DNA of 64,000 nt from Hirudo medicinalis (GCA_011800805.1 MPNW01000129.1:38044-102043); one strand, 5' to 3'. Shown: positions 1 through 13,228, counted from the stretch's first letter. Notes: generated from the sequence alone by a model not told the origin. Program-made: numbers and translations.

Positions 1-39
1 GGGACGAACAGCCTGGAGTTCAGGAGAACTTGAACTGAC

Positions 40-2713
40 CCTGTGAGTCAGAGATGCAGAGGATGTTTTCTTTCCTGGCGACGCTTCCGTCGTTCGACTC
101 GTCCTCCTTTTCGTGCTTCATCCACGTGGAGATGGTGAACTGACGTCCCAAATGTAGCTGGTGAAGTCAGAATAAAGCCTCGGTAGAATTTGTTAATTAA
201 ATTCCAGTAAGATTATCGGACCTTTTTTTGGTCTTTTTAGGACTTCCATCAATTTTTTTTTTTTTAGAACTTTTTAGTACTAAAAATCCAAGTTTCAGAA
301 ATTTAGGACCTCGCACGAGCTGCACGAACTGTGTAATAAACAATTTACCGGTCCGGACGATTACCTCGTCCATCTCCTCTGAAACTTCTATGGCGTCCTT
401 TTTTCCGTCAAATGCAAAAACCTCGTCGCTTTCCTTGCCATCGTCGGTCCTCAGATCCTTCGTCCACGAGTTTGGAGCAGAGGGGCTTGGTAAGAGGTCG
501 ATGGCGTTCAAAGATGCACCTGAAATCGGGTCGGGTCGAATTTTTCCTCGTCAGGTCGTTCGATTTATGTGAGCGTCATTTTGATTATTTTCACATCAAA
601 ATTGAGGAATGTGAACAAATAAAAGACAGGAAGCCAATGAAGCTGTACTTGGAAAACTGCTCGATACAAACATCGTATTATATACAATTGTTGATGTAAT
701 GCTGCATAATTCGAATTTATAAGATAATTAGGAATGGCGATACTCAATAATCTCCGACAAAGACGGCGATCGTAGCGACTCGAACTACCGACTCGAAGTG
801 ACGAACGAAAGCACGAAACTCACCGCACAGCTTCCTTTGGGAGTCCAAGGAGTAAGTGTCCCTGTCGCAACCCTTCCCGATGTGGGCGGTGGACAACTTG
901 ACGGACACGAAGGCAGAGCTGATGTTGCAGGTGTTCTCGCAGAGACTCAGTTCTGCCTCTGGGGCGAGCAGCTTCTGCCCGTCGTGAGGAGAGAATTCTA
1001 TCTTTTCGGGAACGCCTTCGAGATTTGGCAAGACGGTTTTCGTAAGTCTTTTAGTGTGATGATGATGATGACGATGATGACGATGATGATGATGACGACG
1101 ATGATGATGATGATGATGATGATGACTAATGTTAATAGTTAGCCCTTGGAATGCTCAAGCAATTTAACATTTAAGACAAAAATTGTACATTATTTTTATG
1201 TCATTGTTCTGGGTTTTCTAATGCAACAAATGTATTAAGTTAATGTATTAACAGCAATTTAATGATGCAACAGAAAGGAACTAAAATTTCCAGTTTAATT
1301 TGATGATATTTACAATATATTATATTATTATTATTATTATTATTATTTTTAAAGTTAAAATTATTAATATAATTAAACTATTTTATCATAATATTATGGT
1401 ATAATAAAAAAAATCATCAACAATTGAAAACAAATTGTTAAAAAATTCGATGATATTTTTAAGAATCACAAATCAATATAATTTCATTGCATTGCAGTCG
1501 CTCGCAAATTGCTGTCGTCGGCCTGCTCCAAAATTCCAAAATGTCTTCGAAATTGTGAAAGACTTTCAATAAAAACATCTCTTATTTTTAAATTCCGAAA
1601 CGCGTCAGCATCCCCCCCCCCATAACTCTCGGCGGCCTGACGGGGCCCCTCGCAAATCACTCACTCCTCTTAATGCAAGGAGTGCATTAATCTTTTTTTT
1701 TTGTTTTGCATTTTCCCCAAATTAAAATAACTTGATTTTTCTTTCCCTTCAGAATCATGGAAATGAAGCACTCGTGAACAAATGTAGCATTTGGTTTTAT
1801 AAAATAGTTATAAATGTTAACGTTCGATAAATTCGGCCTTCGGTTATTACTAATTACCCACCGGGAGTGCGAGCAACGTACCTATCCACTCGGGCTGACA
1901 CGAGGGCTTGACCCAGACGGTGACCTTCAGGGGATCGGAGGCTTGACCTTCGCAGGATTCTGCCACCACTTCGAGTACCCACTTGTCCTTTCTCGAGACG
2001 TCCAAAGGCTCGGAATTGATCAGGCCACCTTTTAATTTATCGAATGATGGCATCAGTTACGCTATGAATAATATCATGCAGTCGATCAATCAAAATTCCT
2101 CAATCAGTCAATCAACAACCACAATAAGGGTCCATAATCCGACAAGATTTCCAAATCAGACGAAAGAGTGAGTGAGTGAGTGAGCAACAGAGGAGGAAAG
2201 AATTCGAAGACGTGAGGGAACGTTTATTTCTCAACGATTCCTTTCATCTCAGAGTTCATACCAAAATCAGTGCTAAAAAATATAATAATAATAATAATAA
2301 TAATAAAAATGATGATGATGTTAATAACAACAACAACAACAATAATAATAATAATAATAAACCAAGTGTTCCTCAACAGAGCTCTCCCCAAGGTGCCTGA
2401 ATATTTGAAGCCACTCTGATTACTCTCAGGGAGAGGATCAAGTCATCTCATTAGCATTCATTAATCAATTATTCATGCCAGAAGATGGCGCTGCTATTGG
2501 CCGGCTCTCAGCTTCATTTAAAAGTCGATGATGGTGATGATGATGATGATGATGACGACGACGACGACGACGATGATGATAATTTAAAAACATCCATTTA
2601 ACTCACACATGATGGAATTATCAGGACAGGTTTAAAACTCGAGAGACATTTTCATGGTTAAAATAATCAAATCAAGGAAAATGCAAATTAAGTTTGCTGC
2701 TAATAAATCTTCG

Positions 2714-2798
<85 letters not shown>

Positions 2799-2877
2799 AC
2801 AAATTATAATAACAATAGCAACGACTCTTGGCAATTTATACGCCACATGTCAACGTGCGACAATCTCAACTGTCAAT

Positions 2878-2908
<31 letters not shown>

Positions 2909-3197
2909 AGCACAACAAAACACAGCAACAGCAAACACTTCAACATCAACTTCAACCCTAACACCCCAGATCCCCTCACCATTTTCGTCGACTTCGAACG
3001 GCACGTTCTTCGTGACGACCTTGAACTGACACACTTTCCCGTGACCTTTGAACTCCCCGGCCTCGAGTTCACCGTTCAATTCGACCTTCAGCAGGGGGCT
3101 GTAGAACTTGCCCTCCACGGCGTTGACCGAGTACGACTTCTCTTTCCACTCGGGTTTCCACTTGTAGGGACTGATGACCTGGATGAAGATCTGGAGT
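40..3197 (-). CDS. CLSTN: Calsyntenin, internal exons (partial)
   Basis: Calsyntenins are type I membrane proteins of the secretory pathway and synapse, with two cadherin repeats and a LamG-like domain. I see five minus-strand exons with canonical splice sites and consistent phase: 2980-3197, 1882-2028, 824-1015, 365-519 and 40-157. They encode the end of cadherin repeat 1 and cadherin repeat 2 (KEKSYSVNAVEGKFY, NVPFEVDENG), the linker VKPSCQPEWIG, and the signature TAHIGKGCDRDTYS followed by RKLCG. Next come LLPSPSAPNSWTKDL and the start of LamG (FTISTWMKHE, ENILCISD). All of this is collinear with vertebrate and fly calsyntenins. The 5' exons (signal peptide, most of cadherin 1) are not visible upstream, so that intron is long or the exons are unrecognised; the 3' exons lie beyond base 1. 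The introns are loaded with microsatellites. Identification is firm; exact edges were read by eye. Confidence 0.85.
1057..1125. repeat. (GAT)n microsatellite
   Basis: Imperfect GAT/GAC trinucleotide tract in the calsyntenin intron, just upstream (minus sense) of the exon at 824-1015. It produces poly-Met or poly-Asp ORFs that are not genes. Confidence 0.95.
2280..2800. repeat. Trinucleotide microsatellite cluster in a calsyntenin intron
   Basis: Three tracts lie in one 0.95-kb intron: AAT/AAC at 2280-2360, GAT/GAC at 2528-2581, and a nearly pure ATC run at 2711-2797. A CAA run follows at 2878-2908. The apparent poly-His and poly-Asn ORFs here are products of the repeats. Confidence 0.95.
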
Positions 3198-3284
3198 CTG
3201 CAATGATTGGTTGTAATAAATTATTATAATCAGGTCACGAATAGGTTAAAACACAAAGTGAGTATAATTTTATTTGATAATAGT

Positions 3285-3317
<33 letters not shown>

Positions 3318-3499
3318 CATCATCATCATCATAATCAGATAATAACAATAATAATAATAATGATAATAACAACAACAACAACAACAAATGTACAAATCCA
3401 TAAATCAGTCATCCGTCCATCCAGAAAATGGATACAACATCCTTAATGTACAAAAAGACAGAAACAGCAAACAGATGTAGGCACAAATATGTTGTCGCT

Positions 3500-3825
3500 A
3501 ATAACTTATTAATTAACTTATTAATTAACTTATTAAACAACTCATTAATTAACTTGTCAGTTAACTTATTAATTAACTTATTAATTAACTTATTAAACAA
3601 CTCATTAATTAACTTGTTAATTAACTTATTAATTAACTTATTAATTAACTTATTAAACAACTCATTAATTAACTTGTTAATTAACTTATTAATTAACTTA
3701 TTAAACAACTCATTAATTAACTTGTTAGTTAACTTATTAATTAACTTATTAATTAACTTATTAAACAACTCATTAATTAACTTGTTAATTAACTTATTAA
3801 TTAACTTATTAATTGACTCATTAGT
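3500..3825. repeat. AT-rich minisatellite with 60-bp higher-order period
   Basis: Basic unit is TTAATTAACTTA (12 bases). Every fifth unit or so carries AAACAACTCA, giving a 60-base higher-order repeat for the first copies and 48-base variants later. It is open on both strands (Leu/Asn/Ile-rich on plus, Asn/Lys/Leu-rich on minus) because the unit contains TTAATTAA in a stop-free phase. I do not treat either frame as a gene. Confidence 0.95.
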
Positions 3826-3919
3826 CGTCAGGAGTTCCTTTCATTTGCTTTTCATTTCTCAAACGTGGCTTCATCCCTTCCCCCCTCCGATCGCAATAAT
3901 ATAATTCCCACGTGCAGTG

Positions 3920-3953
<34 letters not shown>

Positions 3954-4416
3954 AGTTTCTTTCTCCGAGAAAGCTGAGAATTATTTAATCAATTCGGATT
4001 TAATGAACGAAATTAAATTGAAAATAATAATGAAGGGAAAACATACTCGGCATCGTCATCATCACTACTACCATCATCACCATCATCATCATCATCACTA
4101 CTACCATCATCATTATCACGACTACTACCATCATCATCATCATCACTACCACCACCATCATCATCATCATCATCACTGTTCCATAAAGAAAATGATAACA
4201 TCATTCCAAAGTCAGCATCACCGCTAACGACGTACACCACTTATCATTCGCAGCTCTAACAGAACTCTCCTCCCCACGGAGTAGGGTGCCTGGGTGGCTT
4301 GAATAATGAAAATCAACAATTCCACCCATCCCTTCAAAGTGCCTCTCAGAATCAGCTCATCACAAATGTCCTCGTGTCCACTAAATTAAACTTGATATTA
4401 GTAAATTATTATTATT

Positions 4417-4447
<31 letters not shown>

Positions 4448-5154
4448 GTAGTAGTAGTATTATTATTATTGTTATTATTATCATAATCATCATCATCATC
4501 GTCATCATCATCATCATCATCATCAGTCATTGACCTCTAAAAGTAGGATTGAATCCTGAATGTCAATCCAAATAAGAGCCAGCCCGTGCATCCACCTCAT
4601 CCTGAAACGGAGCAAACCCATCGTAGTGGCTGGAAAAGAAAAAGATACCCGGAAATAAACAAGAAGGCCGTGCCAAATCGACCGGAACTTATTTCGCACG
4701 TTACAATGCATCGACGACCACGGATCTGGAGAAGGTTCCCTAATCATGGAAAAACAGCCGGGAAAAACCCGGATGGACGGGCACGTGAGGTTGCTTGCGT
4801 TCTAAAAATAGACTGGAAAAACAAATGGGAGTCTGGCTAAAAGTGAAGTTGATGGATTCGATTTGAGCTGTAATTCTTGGAGGATTGAAAACTTTTGTTT
4901 TGTTTTGTCTTGAAATACTGAAGCCAAGTCGGCTATTTTAATATCCTCAACATCTGAATAAGTGTTCTGTCTTCTAATGTGTGCATGCGTGTGTGCATGC
5001 GTGTGTGTGCGTGTGTGTGCGTGTAAGAATTTGGTATCCTATGCATGCGAGGCATTGTTATGTAATGCATTTTATCAAGGGAGCATTGTTAAGCTGAGAG
5101 AGCAAGCATGTCGAATTCAATTATACCAACATCATCATCATCATCATCACCTTC

Positions 5155-5199
<45 letters not shown>

Positions 5200-6605
5200 G
5201 TCGTCGTCATCATCATCAGTCTTCATCAACAACATCATTACTGTCATTGTATCCATTTCAAAGTTGCTCTAACTGGATGGTACAACGTTTGAAAGTGGTT
5301 TCATAAGCTTTATTTTTTCATTTATTTATTATTCAATAAAAATCCCAAGAAAGGTTAGAATCCCCCCTCCTCTCCCCCCACACAAAATAAATTGAAATCA
5401 CTCGAAACATGAAACTCTAATTCAACGCAACTGAAAGTCGAACAACTACAACAGACTTGGGTGACGAAAAAGCTTGAAAATCCAATTTAAAATCAATTTT
5501 AACAACAAAAACAACTCATTTGCAACATTAAAGCAATTGCAGACATTCCAAACTCTGCTTCTGTTTTGACACGGGGTTGGCAAGTTCTGACCAGAACTTG
5601 TAGAACATTCCACAGACTCCATCAATTAGTTCTTAATGAGGGAGGTCCACGCTCCATAAATTCTGTCGTGATTTGTTTCACAACTGATGTTCAACTTCGT
5701 CGATTCCCGAAAGCATTGAAATGATTTTCATGTGTTTGGTTGATGTAAACTTATGATGATCAAGTCCCGCTATGTGTTGTTGTAACAATGTCATGTTGCA
5801 TTGTGGACAGTCGTCGAGATTGAGTAATTTCTTATTGTGAATTACGAATTTTTTAGATTTTGAATTTTAATTAAGATTTAACTCAAATGGAATTATACGA
5901 AGCAATGCAAATTCATTTTGTCGTAAAAATGCACGAAATATTATATAAAAAATATATCAGAGAATGGTCATCTAAACAGTTTTAAAACTCGCTGTCAACA
6001 CTAACAACGACTTGCTGACATTCATTCGTTTGTCGTAATCAATAATAATTTTACTTTATGATAATTTACTTATTAATAATTATTAATAATTATTACCTTA
6101 CTTATTAATAATTATTAATAATTATTACCTTACTTATTAATAATTACTTCCTTATTAATAAACATCGTTTACATGATTAAAATCTACTTTAATCTCAGGA
6201 CAAATCTCGACTTTATTAGCCAACTGATCAAGGCGCATGGACAGGAATTCCACGTGTGGATCAATCGTCACGAGATCATTCCAGCTCAATCTCGCGATAA
6301 CCACGAAATTGAAGTCATTTCATGTTAATTGGTTGGTAATTCTTTTAATTGGGCACTTTATCGAGGCAGACGATAAGGAACGACAATCAGATTGAAATCT
6401 CGGACCAACACTCGAAGCTCCAACCATCCTCCCAATTAAACTATGAATGCCAGGATAACGTTTGCAGAGGAACAAGGCAATTATTTTGGCAGTTTCATTG
6501 AAACTCGTGTAAGTTTTATCGGAAAACCTTATCGGGGAGACAAGGATTTGAAGAACAGAAGATCAATCAGACACTTGTCTCGTGTGGCGCCCACCACCAG
6601 GGAGG

Positions 6606-6613
6606 TATATAAG
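6606..6613 (+). promoter_or_regulatory. Candidate TATA box (TATATAAG)
   Basis: TATATAAG lies about 30 bases upstream of CAGCCATAGG, and a GTGAGT donor-like site follows at 6711. This could be the core promoter and a first non-coding exon of the plus-strand gene at 7445-9405. The link is positional inference only. Confidence 0.3.
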
Positions 6614-6960
6614 TACTCACAGCCATAGGACCCAATTATGTGCTTTCTTAACTTACGCTTGACAACTGCTACTTCTTATTGTGAGATCGCGGACTTTGGA
6701 CAAATTTATTGTGAGTTGTATTTATTGTGATTTATTAATTTGAAAGTTGCCATTTTGTTTGTATTTATTTTGTGTTTATTCACTTATTAAGGAATATTTT
6801 TAAATTATCGTTTTAAAGTAGATTGGAAATGCTTTTGTAAATTTAAGCATTTTTATTTGAAACAAAATTTTCTGTTGAAATTCGTGTGTATTATCAAGTT
6901 ATCAACTATGCAATTCTAGAGAATGAAATCATTAATATAATTATTAAATGTTATTATTAA

Positions 6961-6999
<39 letters not shown>

Positions 7000-7110
7000 C
7001 ATTTTGCACAAAATGAAAAATTATCGAACAGATGTAAGGTTTGAAATCTTGCAAATCATTGATTTTTCAAACCTTTAAAATGAAGTAGCCCTGATAAAAG
7101 TTATGTTATG

Positions 7111-7150
<40 letters not shown>

Positions 7151-7444
7151 GTCAGTAATAGTTATTAATGGTACTAATAAAAGATTAGCATTATTGCTTA
7201 ATGCGAAAAGTCAAATGGAGAAATTCACGGAATGGAATACTTATGTTTAATTAGCATAATTGTGTAATATTTAAAACAAATCCTTTGAACTTTTCAAAAG
7301 ATGTCGTCTCCATTGATTACTGCATCGTGTTCACCTCTTTCTTGTCCAATTCTCTTTTGTTACACAATTAATTCACTGTCATCGTAATCACTGTCGCCTT
7401 GAATCCCTGACCTTTGTGATCACCTGCTTGTAAAGTACTCAAAA

Positions 7445-9405
7445 ATGAACCGGGTTTTGTCATTTGTCAACTCACGTCACAAAGGCACAAGGGTGGAATG
7501 CGTCTGGACATTCTTTTACTTAGCATTACAGGATTACGATGATTCTGTAAACCTTAGACCTTACGTAAGATGATTAAATATCAATAAAAGCTAATTTTAT
7601 GGCGCCTTACGCATAGCGTCAGAGATTCTGAAAATGGTCTCACTATTCAACGAAAAGGTAATTTGGTTGATCATTTAATAAATAAGTGGATTAATAATTA
7701 ATTAATTAATTAATTAATTAATTGAATCTTACTAAATATTGTCGAATAATTTATTTTCGACCATCGAGAACTTCCAACTCACCTTATCGATTCGATCTCA
7801 GCTAATCTGAACAAGTCCAATTAGTAGCAAGTGAGTGGACTGTGAAAACAAACACCACTCCACGATGATGTTTCTTCTTGGACTTAATTGTTTTCTAATT
7901 GCTTAAAAATGTTTGTCTAGCATCAGGTGTTTTCCTACCCTTGTAAATTACTAGCTGTAATGTGTAGTCGTATGTAAATGTGCTTTGCGTGAATGCAATG
8001 ATGTTGATGGTTGGTTGATGGTTGGTTGATGGCTGGTTGATGGTTGGTTGATGGTTGGTTGATGGCTGGTTGATGGTTGGTTGATGGTTGGTTGATGGTT
8101 GGTTGATGGATGGTTGATGGATGGTTGATAGTTGGTTGATGGCTGGTAGCTTGGCTTTCGTTGGTTATTTAAGCTTAAATGTTTCGATAATTTGGCAAAA
8201 GTTTATTTTCAATTTGGCAAATGTCTTCTTTTTCGGTTGTAAGAAAGTCATTCTTAAAATACTGAAACCTGAAACATTGCCATCAACTTAGATAATTTTA
8301 AAATTCAAAATTAACTTTTTATTTCAAAAGCATTTGTGACGATGACGATGATGATGATGATGTAGCTAGGGCAATGTCCGCTTTCGCTAACTACATCGTG
8401 AACATAGGTTTAGATATTACACGGTAGAAAATTGCACCGTTTGTCTATCTTAACCGATTAATTTAATTAATTATTATTAATTAATTACTAATTTAATTAT
8501 TACTATGTTCCAATTAACTGATTACTACTAACTTAATAATTACAACATGTTCTAATTTCCAGCAATCCACGATTATGAACAGATCCATTGCCACCTCAGA
8601 CCTTCGAAAAGACATTTCCATCGGCTCAACTCTGCCAAGACACAATGGAGGCATCAGGGACTTTATGAGGGTCTTGCTGAGAACTCCCAGCCTTTGCAAA
8701 TCGAAACACAGGAACAGAGCAAATCAAAAAGGTTTCGCGGTCATCCCTGACAAAATCACGGAAGAATTAAGGACGGAGATTATCGACGATGAGTTGCTGA
8801 AACTGAACACGCCCAAAAAGCAGACGACATCCTACGGAGAACATTCGATAAGTCCGATAGCGAGAGAAATAGACACCGATAAGGTCAGTTTAAACGGCTC
8901 GTCCAGCATCTTCCATAGCACCTTCAACTACCCGCTCCACAGCACCCTCCTGTTTGAGGAGGACTTTCCAGACGTTGTCGTCTGCAGTTCCCCGCCAATT
9001 AAGAAAAACTCTGCTCCTCGCGTACTTCGAATTTTGAAAAACTCCGAGGAAGAGCACAATAGGTTGAAGCATCAAATCAGATCAAATGTCATCCGAGATC
9101 CTCGCAAAGAGTCAAACGAGAACTTCCTCTCCAATAATTTCAAGAGCCTCACGAAATCATCCCCAACTTGTCGTCTGCAATCCGATGACGTTCGGTCAAA
9201 TTTAAGGAATTCTTATTCTTCGGCCAAGGAGCATCTCTCTGTTCGAACTGATCGTTTGAGCAGACAAGGCGGATGCCAGAGGAGAACTAAAAGAATAAAG
9301 AAGGATTTTTACAGATTCATCGGCCAGTACATTGAATCTAGTGGCAGTTACTGTTTCAGTCACTCGAACGAATTCAACAGCTCCGTGCAGTGCTTAGAAC
9401 TGTGA
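7445..9405 (+). CDS. Uncharacterised basic protein, two-exon model
   Basis: I do not recognise this protein. The large exon (8563-9405) follows a good acceptor (TTCTAATTTCCAG) and stays open for 281 codons to TGA. Its first internal Met is at 8575. A plausible first exon, 7445-7564 (ATG, 40 codons, ending NLRPY at a GTAAGA donor), joins in phase 0. The product is about 320 residues, Ser/Arg/Lys-rich and hydrophilic, with no signal peptide after 8575 and no membrane segment there. A basic cluster RRTKRIKKDFYR near the C-terminus resembles a nuclear localisation signal, and a Ser-rich middle follows SSPPIKKNSAPR. Codon use looks normal. The intron holds an AATT run and a GGTTGATGGTTG minisatellite. 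If the first exon is wrong, translation could start at 8575, giving 276 residues. Confidence 0.55.
8002..8146. repeat. GGTTGATGGTTG minisatellite
   Basis: About a dozen 11-12-base units (GGTTGATGGTT and the variant GGCTGGTTGAT) in the intron of the plus-strand gene. Shorter AATC (7111-7149) and AATT (7693-7723) tracts precede it. Confidence 0.95.
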
Positions 9406-10311
9406 TTTGTCACCGTCCGTTTGTTGAGGATTTTGTGACGGTTTTAACCTTTCGTGTTTCACCACGAACTGTCTTCCTGTATTCCGAACTTTACTCGTTT
9501 TGTGGAACAATTGAATTCAAGTTTTGCTTTTTCACGTTGCTACTTCAATTCACTCACAATTTTAAGGAAATCACTTCACCAACGACAACAACACCAACAC
9601 CAACAACAACACCACCACCAACAACAACAACAACATCAACAACACCACCAACAACAACAACACGTCTGCACTGATAATTCGTGTGACGAATTCATATGAG
9701 GTGGAGAACGAGTCGATAACAAATGATTTTTTTATCATTAAAATTAGAAAACCATGCGTTGTTTTCGATTATTTCGAAATTCAAAATTTCCGAAGTTCCT
9801 TTATCGCTCAGTCGAGTAACTAAAGAAATTATTCCTTTATGTTATGTAATGTTGTGTAATAATCTATTACGTAATTAATATGTAATTAATACCAACGTAC
9901 AATTACATAACCGTCTTATGCAATGAGCCTTAGAAATAGCCGTAAGCTAATTAGCTAATGACGTCATAAAGGTCATATTAGTTAATGATTAAAAATATTA
10001 TTGTTGAATACTTTGATTATCGTAAGGTGATGATAATAAACTCATAATAATATTGTGAGTATGTTGATGACAGCCAAGTTTGGTCAGTTCCTTACCCTGA
10101 CTCTCACATGAGGTCGTAGGGGTCAAATTGGAGGACCTTAATGGGGACAGGTTACCTTTGATCTGTTGATTTCAAAATCAAGGCCAATAACGGTTACCTT
10201 GGTTCACGTTGTGAAGAACCACAAAGAATTTTATCTTGCTGGTATTGAGAAATGTATTTTAATATGTAAATATTTTTAAGGTTATTCAATTATTGATTGA
10301 TTGAGTTAAGA

Positions 10312-10350
<39 letters not shown>

Positions 10351-11354
10351 TGATGAAGGTGGTGTTATTATTATTATTATTATTATTACTATTGATGAAG
10401 GTGGTGTTATTATTATTATTATTATTATTAATCTAATATAGGTTTGTAAAAATTAGTTAGAACTTTGTTTCGAAAAATTTAATGAAATTTGATTTAAAAT
10501 AAATGACATTTTTATATTTACTTAAACAAAAGTGAAAGATTTCTTGATTGAATTGATTGCTTTCGGAGTTGTTAAAAGATTATTTTCCGCACAATTAAAA
10601 TCAATCAAACAAACTTTCAATCAGCCAACTAATTATTTGATCGAACGATCAATCAATCAACCAATCAACCAGGTTGCATCATCAAAGCATCTTCGAATTG
10701 ATCGACAAAACATAAAAATTGTTTTGGATTTTTTCCTCTTTTCACTATAAGGACATTGTTTCCGACCGACCGTCGAATGATGATGATGATGATGATGACG
10801 ACGAGACGACGATGACGATGACGATGACGATGATGATGGTTCGATGTTCGTACTGAAATCAAGAGAAAATATGAACAGTATGGAACTATTTTACTTACGA
10901 TTACATATTAAACTAACATATAAACATGATGATGATGACGATGATGATGATGGTGATGTGATGGTAGTTGTGATGATGATTATAATGATGATAACGGTTA
11001 TGATGATGATGACGACGAATGTGTTTTTTGTTATCACTGTTATCTTTGTTACTTTAAAAGGTCACTTCCACCATGACTATCATCGTTATCATCACCATCA
11101 TAATCGTCCTCATCATCGACATCATCATCACTACCATCACCATCAACACATTTCAGTGCCACATCAGTAAGACTGACTGTACATTAGCATAAAGTTGATT
11201 CAACCTGACATCTTGGGTTGTGCTCACCTTGGATAACTGATCAGAATGAAAATATTTTGTCACATCAATGTAATAACATGTGATAACACTGACAGGTTGA
11301 AATGTCACCATTCTAAATAATGCAAGAAATTAAGTGTGACTTTTTATGTCAGAC
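9406..11354. other. 3' flank and microsatellite-rich intergenic DNA
   Basis: Begins as the likely 3' UTR of the unknown gene, with a CAA/CCA tract at 9577-9661. It then holds an ATT tract with a duplicated ACTATTGATGAAGGTGGTG spacer (10312-10430), and GAT/ATC tracts at 10777-10838, 10926-11015 and 11069-11155. No exon of the array family was recognised. Confidence 0.7.
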
Positions 11355-12212
11355 CGTGGCAGACGTGAGCTGTGAAAGCGTTGAAGGCGGGAAAGCAATT
11401 GCATCTGTAGGATGCCAAAAGGTTCTGACAAGTTGAGCTGCTGTTGTTGCAAGGATCAAAGTCACATTCATCGATATCTAAAGAGAAAAATTCTAAGAGA
11501 AAATATTCGCACTGCGATATTCAATCAATCACCCTCAGCCCCTGAGGATTGACCCTTCTCATCCTTGGGTGTTCCCCACATTTCAAGGTGAGTCGTTAAA
11601 CTTGTCAACAGTAAAAGAGCCACCAAACCTTAATTTACCTGCCAAAGGCAATTACATACAGGTGAGATGCATCATTATTAATGTTATTGTTATTAATGGA
11701 CATGAGAAATTCGCAAATAAATAAACCAAGTTGAAACCGCTATATTCAAGAAATCAAGACATCGACCAACATTGAAACGAAAATTGAGATGCAGACTGCA
11801 AAGTAACAAGTCATTTGAAGAACAAACATCCATTTATTATTAAAAATTAGGATCACCTTATTTTTTAAGCATTCATCCTAATAGGTTAAATTCTTTTAAT
11901 CGTTCAAGGTTCGCATTATAATCGTGTGCGCATTATGCAGCAGAATGTAGAACACAGCTAAAAATATTTCAATGGTCACTTAAAATAATAACATCAACAA
12001 GATCAGACCATGTCTTAGGAATTCTCCACCATAAACTTTGACAGAGTGGACAAAATAATTTCCAGCTAATTCAACCAACAATTCTCCAATGGGGCAGGGC
12101 ATTGTGATTGATTCTGATGGTTGGTACCTGTCGCCATCAACTGATTGAATCGATGCATTTCGGACCGAACAGATGTTGACGTGTTTCAAAAAAGCCACGT
12201 TGATTGTTTCAA
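11355..12212 (-). pseudogene. Array remnant H: half lectin-like domain plus one cbEGF exon
   Basis: Two exons match the array family. Exon 12009-12212 has a CAAAG acceptor and a GTCTGA donor. It is the first half of the F5/8C-like domain (VETINVAFLKHVNIC, VDGDRYQPSE, VHSVKVYGGE). Exon 11355-11477 is a calcium-binding EGF (DIDECDFDPCNNSSSTC, ending HVCHG). Both are phase 1 at their ends, so they could splice in frame. The second half-domain, both WSC domains, the six-cysteine module, the membrane exon and the tail exon are not visible, nor is a signal-peptide exon. I read this as a gene reduced by internal deletion, probably a pseudogene. A short secreted product cannot be excluded. Confidence 0.6.
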
Positions 12213-13228
12213 CTTTGATGTATGAAAACATTCAAATGTCAGGCTTAGGAAGAACATTACCATAGATCAGAAAAATTCATGTCCCCAAAATTGATTTCAC
12301 ATTTGAAAGATACCACCTCCTTTGAGTAAAAAGATAATCCAAGCTGAAAACATTGTTTACTATCAACATCGTCCACACTGCGTAGTTTGAGAAGTGTGTG
12401 GACATTTTAGACTCTGTTTTTGAGGTTCATTTATTTTTGCCATGCATTTAAAAATGGAAATAAATTGATTATGAATTGATTACTAAGCTGATTTATTTCA
12501 TCGCTGTTTTAGTTTCTACATTAATCCCAACCCTAAAGTGGCGAAATGGGAAATCCCAAGCGTTGATGGAGGTGGAAGAAATGAAACCGTTTTACTCAGA
12601 ATAAAAATCTTTAATTATCACTAATTACTTATTATTTTATTATTTATTCGGTGAAAAGATTTTGCTAATACCACGGAAACATGGGGAACGAACGATTTTA
12701 ATCTCTTTGACATTTTAGACAATAAATATTTGTTCACGAAATAAAGTGTCATTGTTTTGTACGTTGATTTCGATCAGGTTGAAGCCATCTGTAACTTTTG
12801 GCGCTAAAATAAATGAATAGAAATGTAGTTTGGATTCTCATTTACGTTAATTACATTCGCGGATTAATGTTACATTGGGATCTTTACTGATTCGTCGCAT
12901 GCTAGCTTACTAAAATCCTGGAATTGTAAAGATTAATATGTTGTAATGTAATTAGTTTAATATTAAGATTACTTGCTTTTAAAGGTTTCAGTATTTCAGT
13001 CAGTATTTTCAAGACAATGACAGAAACGAAAGATTACAACGTTTAATAAACACAATGAGACAATGTCATTGATAATGATATCATAAATTGTGCATGTAAT
13101 AAATGTTAAATATTTTTTAAGTGACGAGTCTTACAATTAAAAATGGCATGCAACATTCCAGTGTAATCGTTCTCCATTTGAAGATGCTACTTGTCATTTG
13201 AATCAATATCGTTCTCCATTTGAAGATG
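12213..13228. other. Spacer between remnant H and gene G
   Basis: AT-rich DNA with no recognised exon or RNA gene. It includes the 3' flank of gene G, starting with one extra copy of a 41-base tandem duplication that covers the stop codon of G. Confidence 0.6.

Larger units (their letters stand above)
3198..7444. other. Intergenic or long intron, microsatellite field
   Basis: I see no convincing coding exon here. The stretch holds microsatellites (AAT 3283-3390, CAA 3920-3953, CAT/CAC 4050-4180, ATT/ATC 4406-4526, GT with GCATGC 4976-5024, ATC 5129-5226, ATT 6958-7001, AATC 7111-7149) and the 3.5-3.8 kb minisatellite. The upstream exons of calsyntenin should lie here or beyond but could not be recognised. 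Confidence 0.7.

Noticed and set aside
2694..3029. Poly-His, poly-Asn, poly-Asp and poly-Leu ORFs here and at 4013-4240, 5100-5306, 37508-37759, 38695-38984 and 39639-39930
   Set aside because: Translations of trinucleotide microsatellites in different frames.
3500..3825. Regularly spaced repeat that might suggest a CRISPR array
   Set aside because: Eukaryotic AT-rich tandem minisatellite; the units are contiguous with no unique spacers.
3409..3904. Leu/Asn/Ile-rich ORFs of 119 and 158 codons on opposite strands
   Set aside because: Both are readings of the TTAATTAACTTA minisatellite; no splice sites, start context or domain support.
6443..6628. 61-codon plus-strand ORF
   Set aside because: No similarity; it runs through the candidate TATA box and stops at the probable start-site region.
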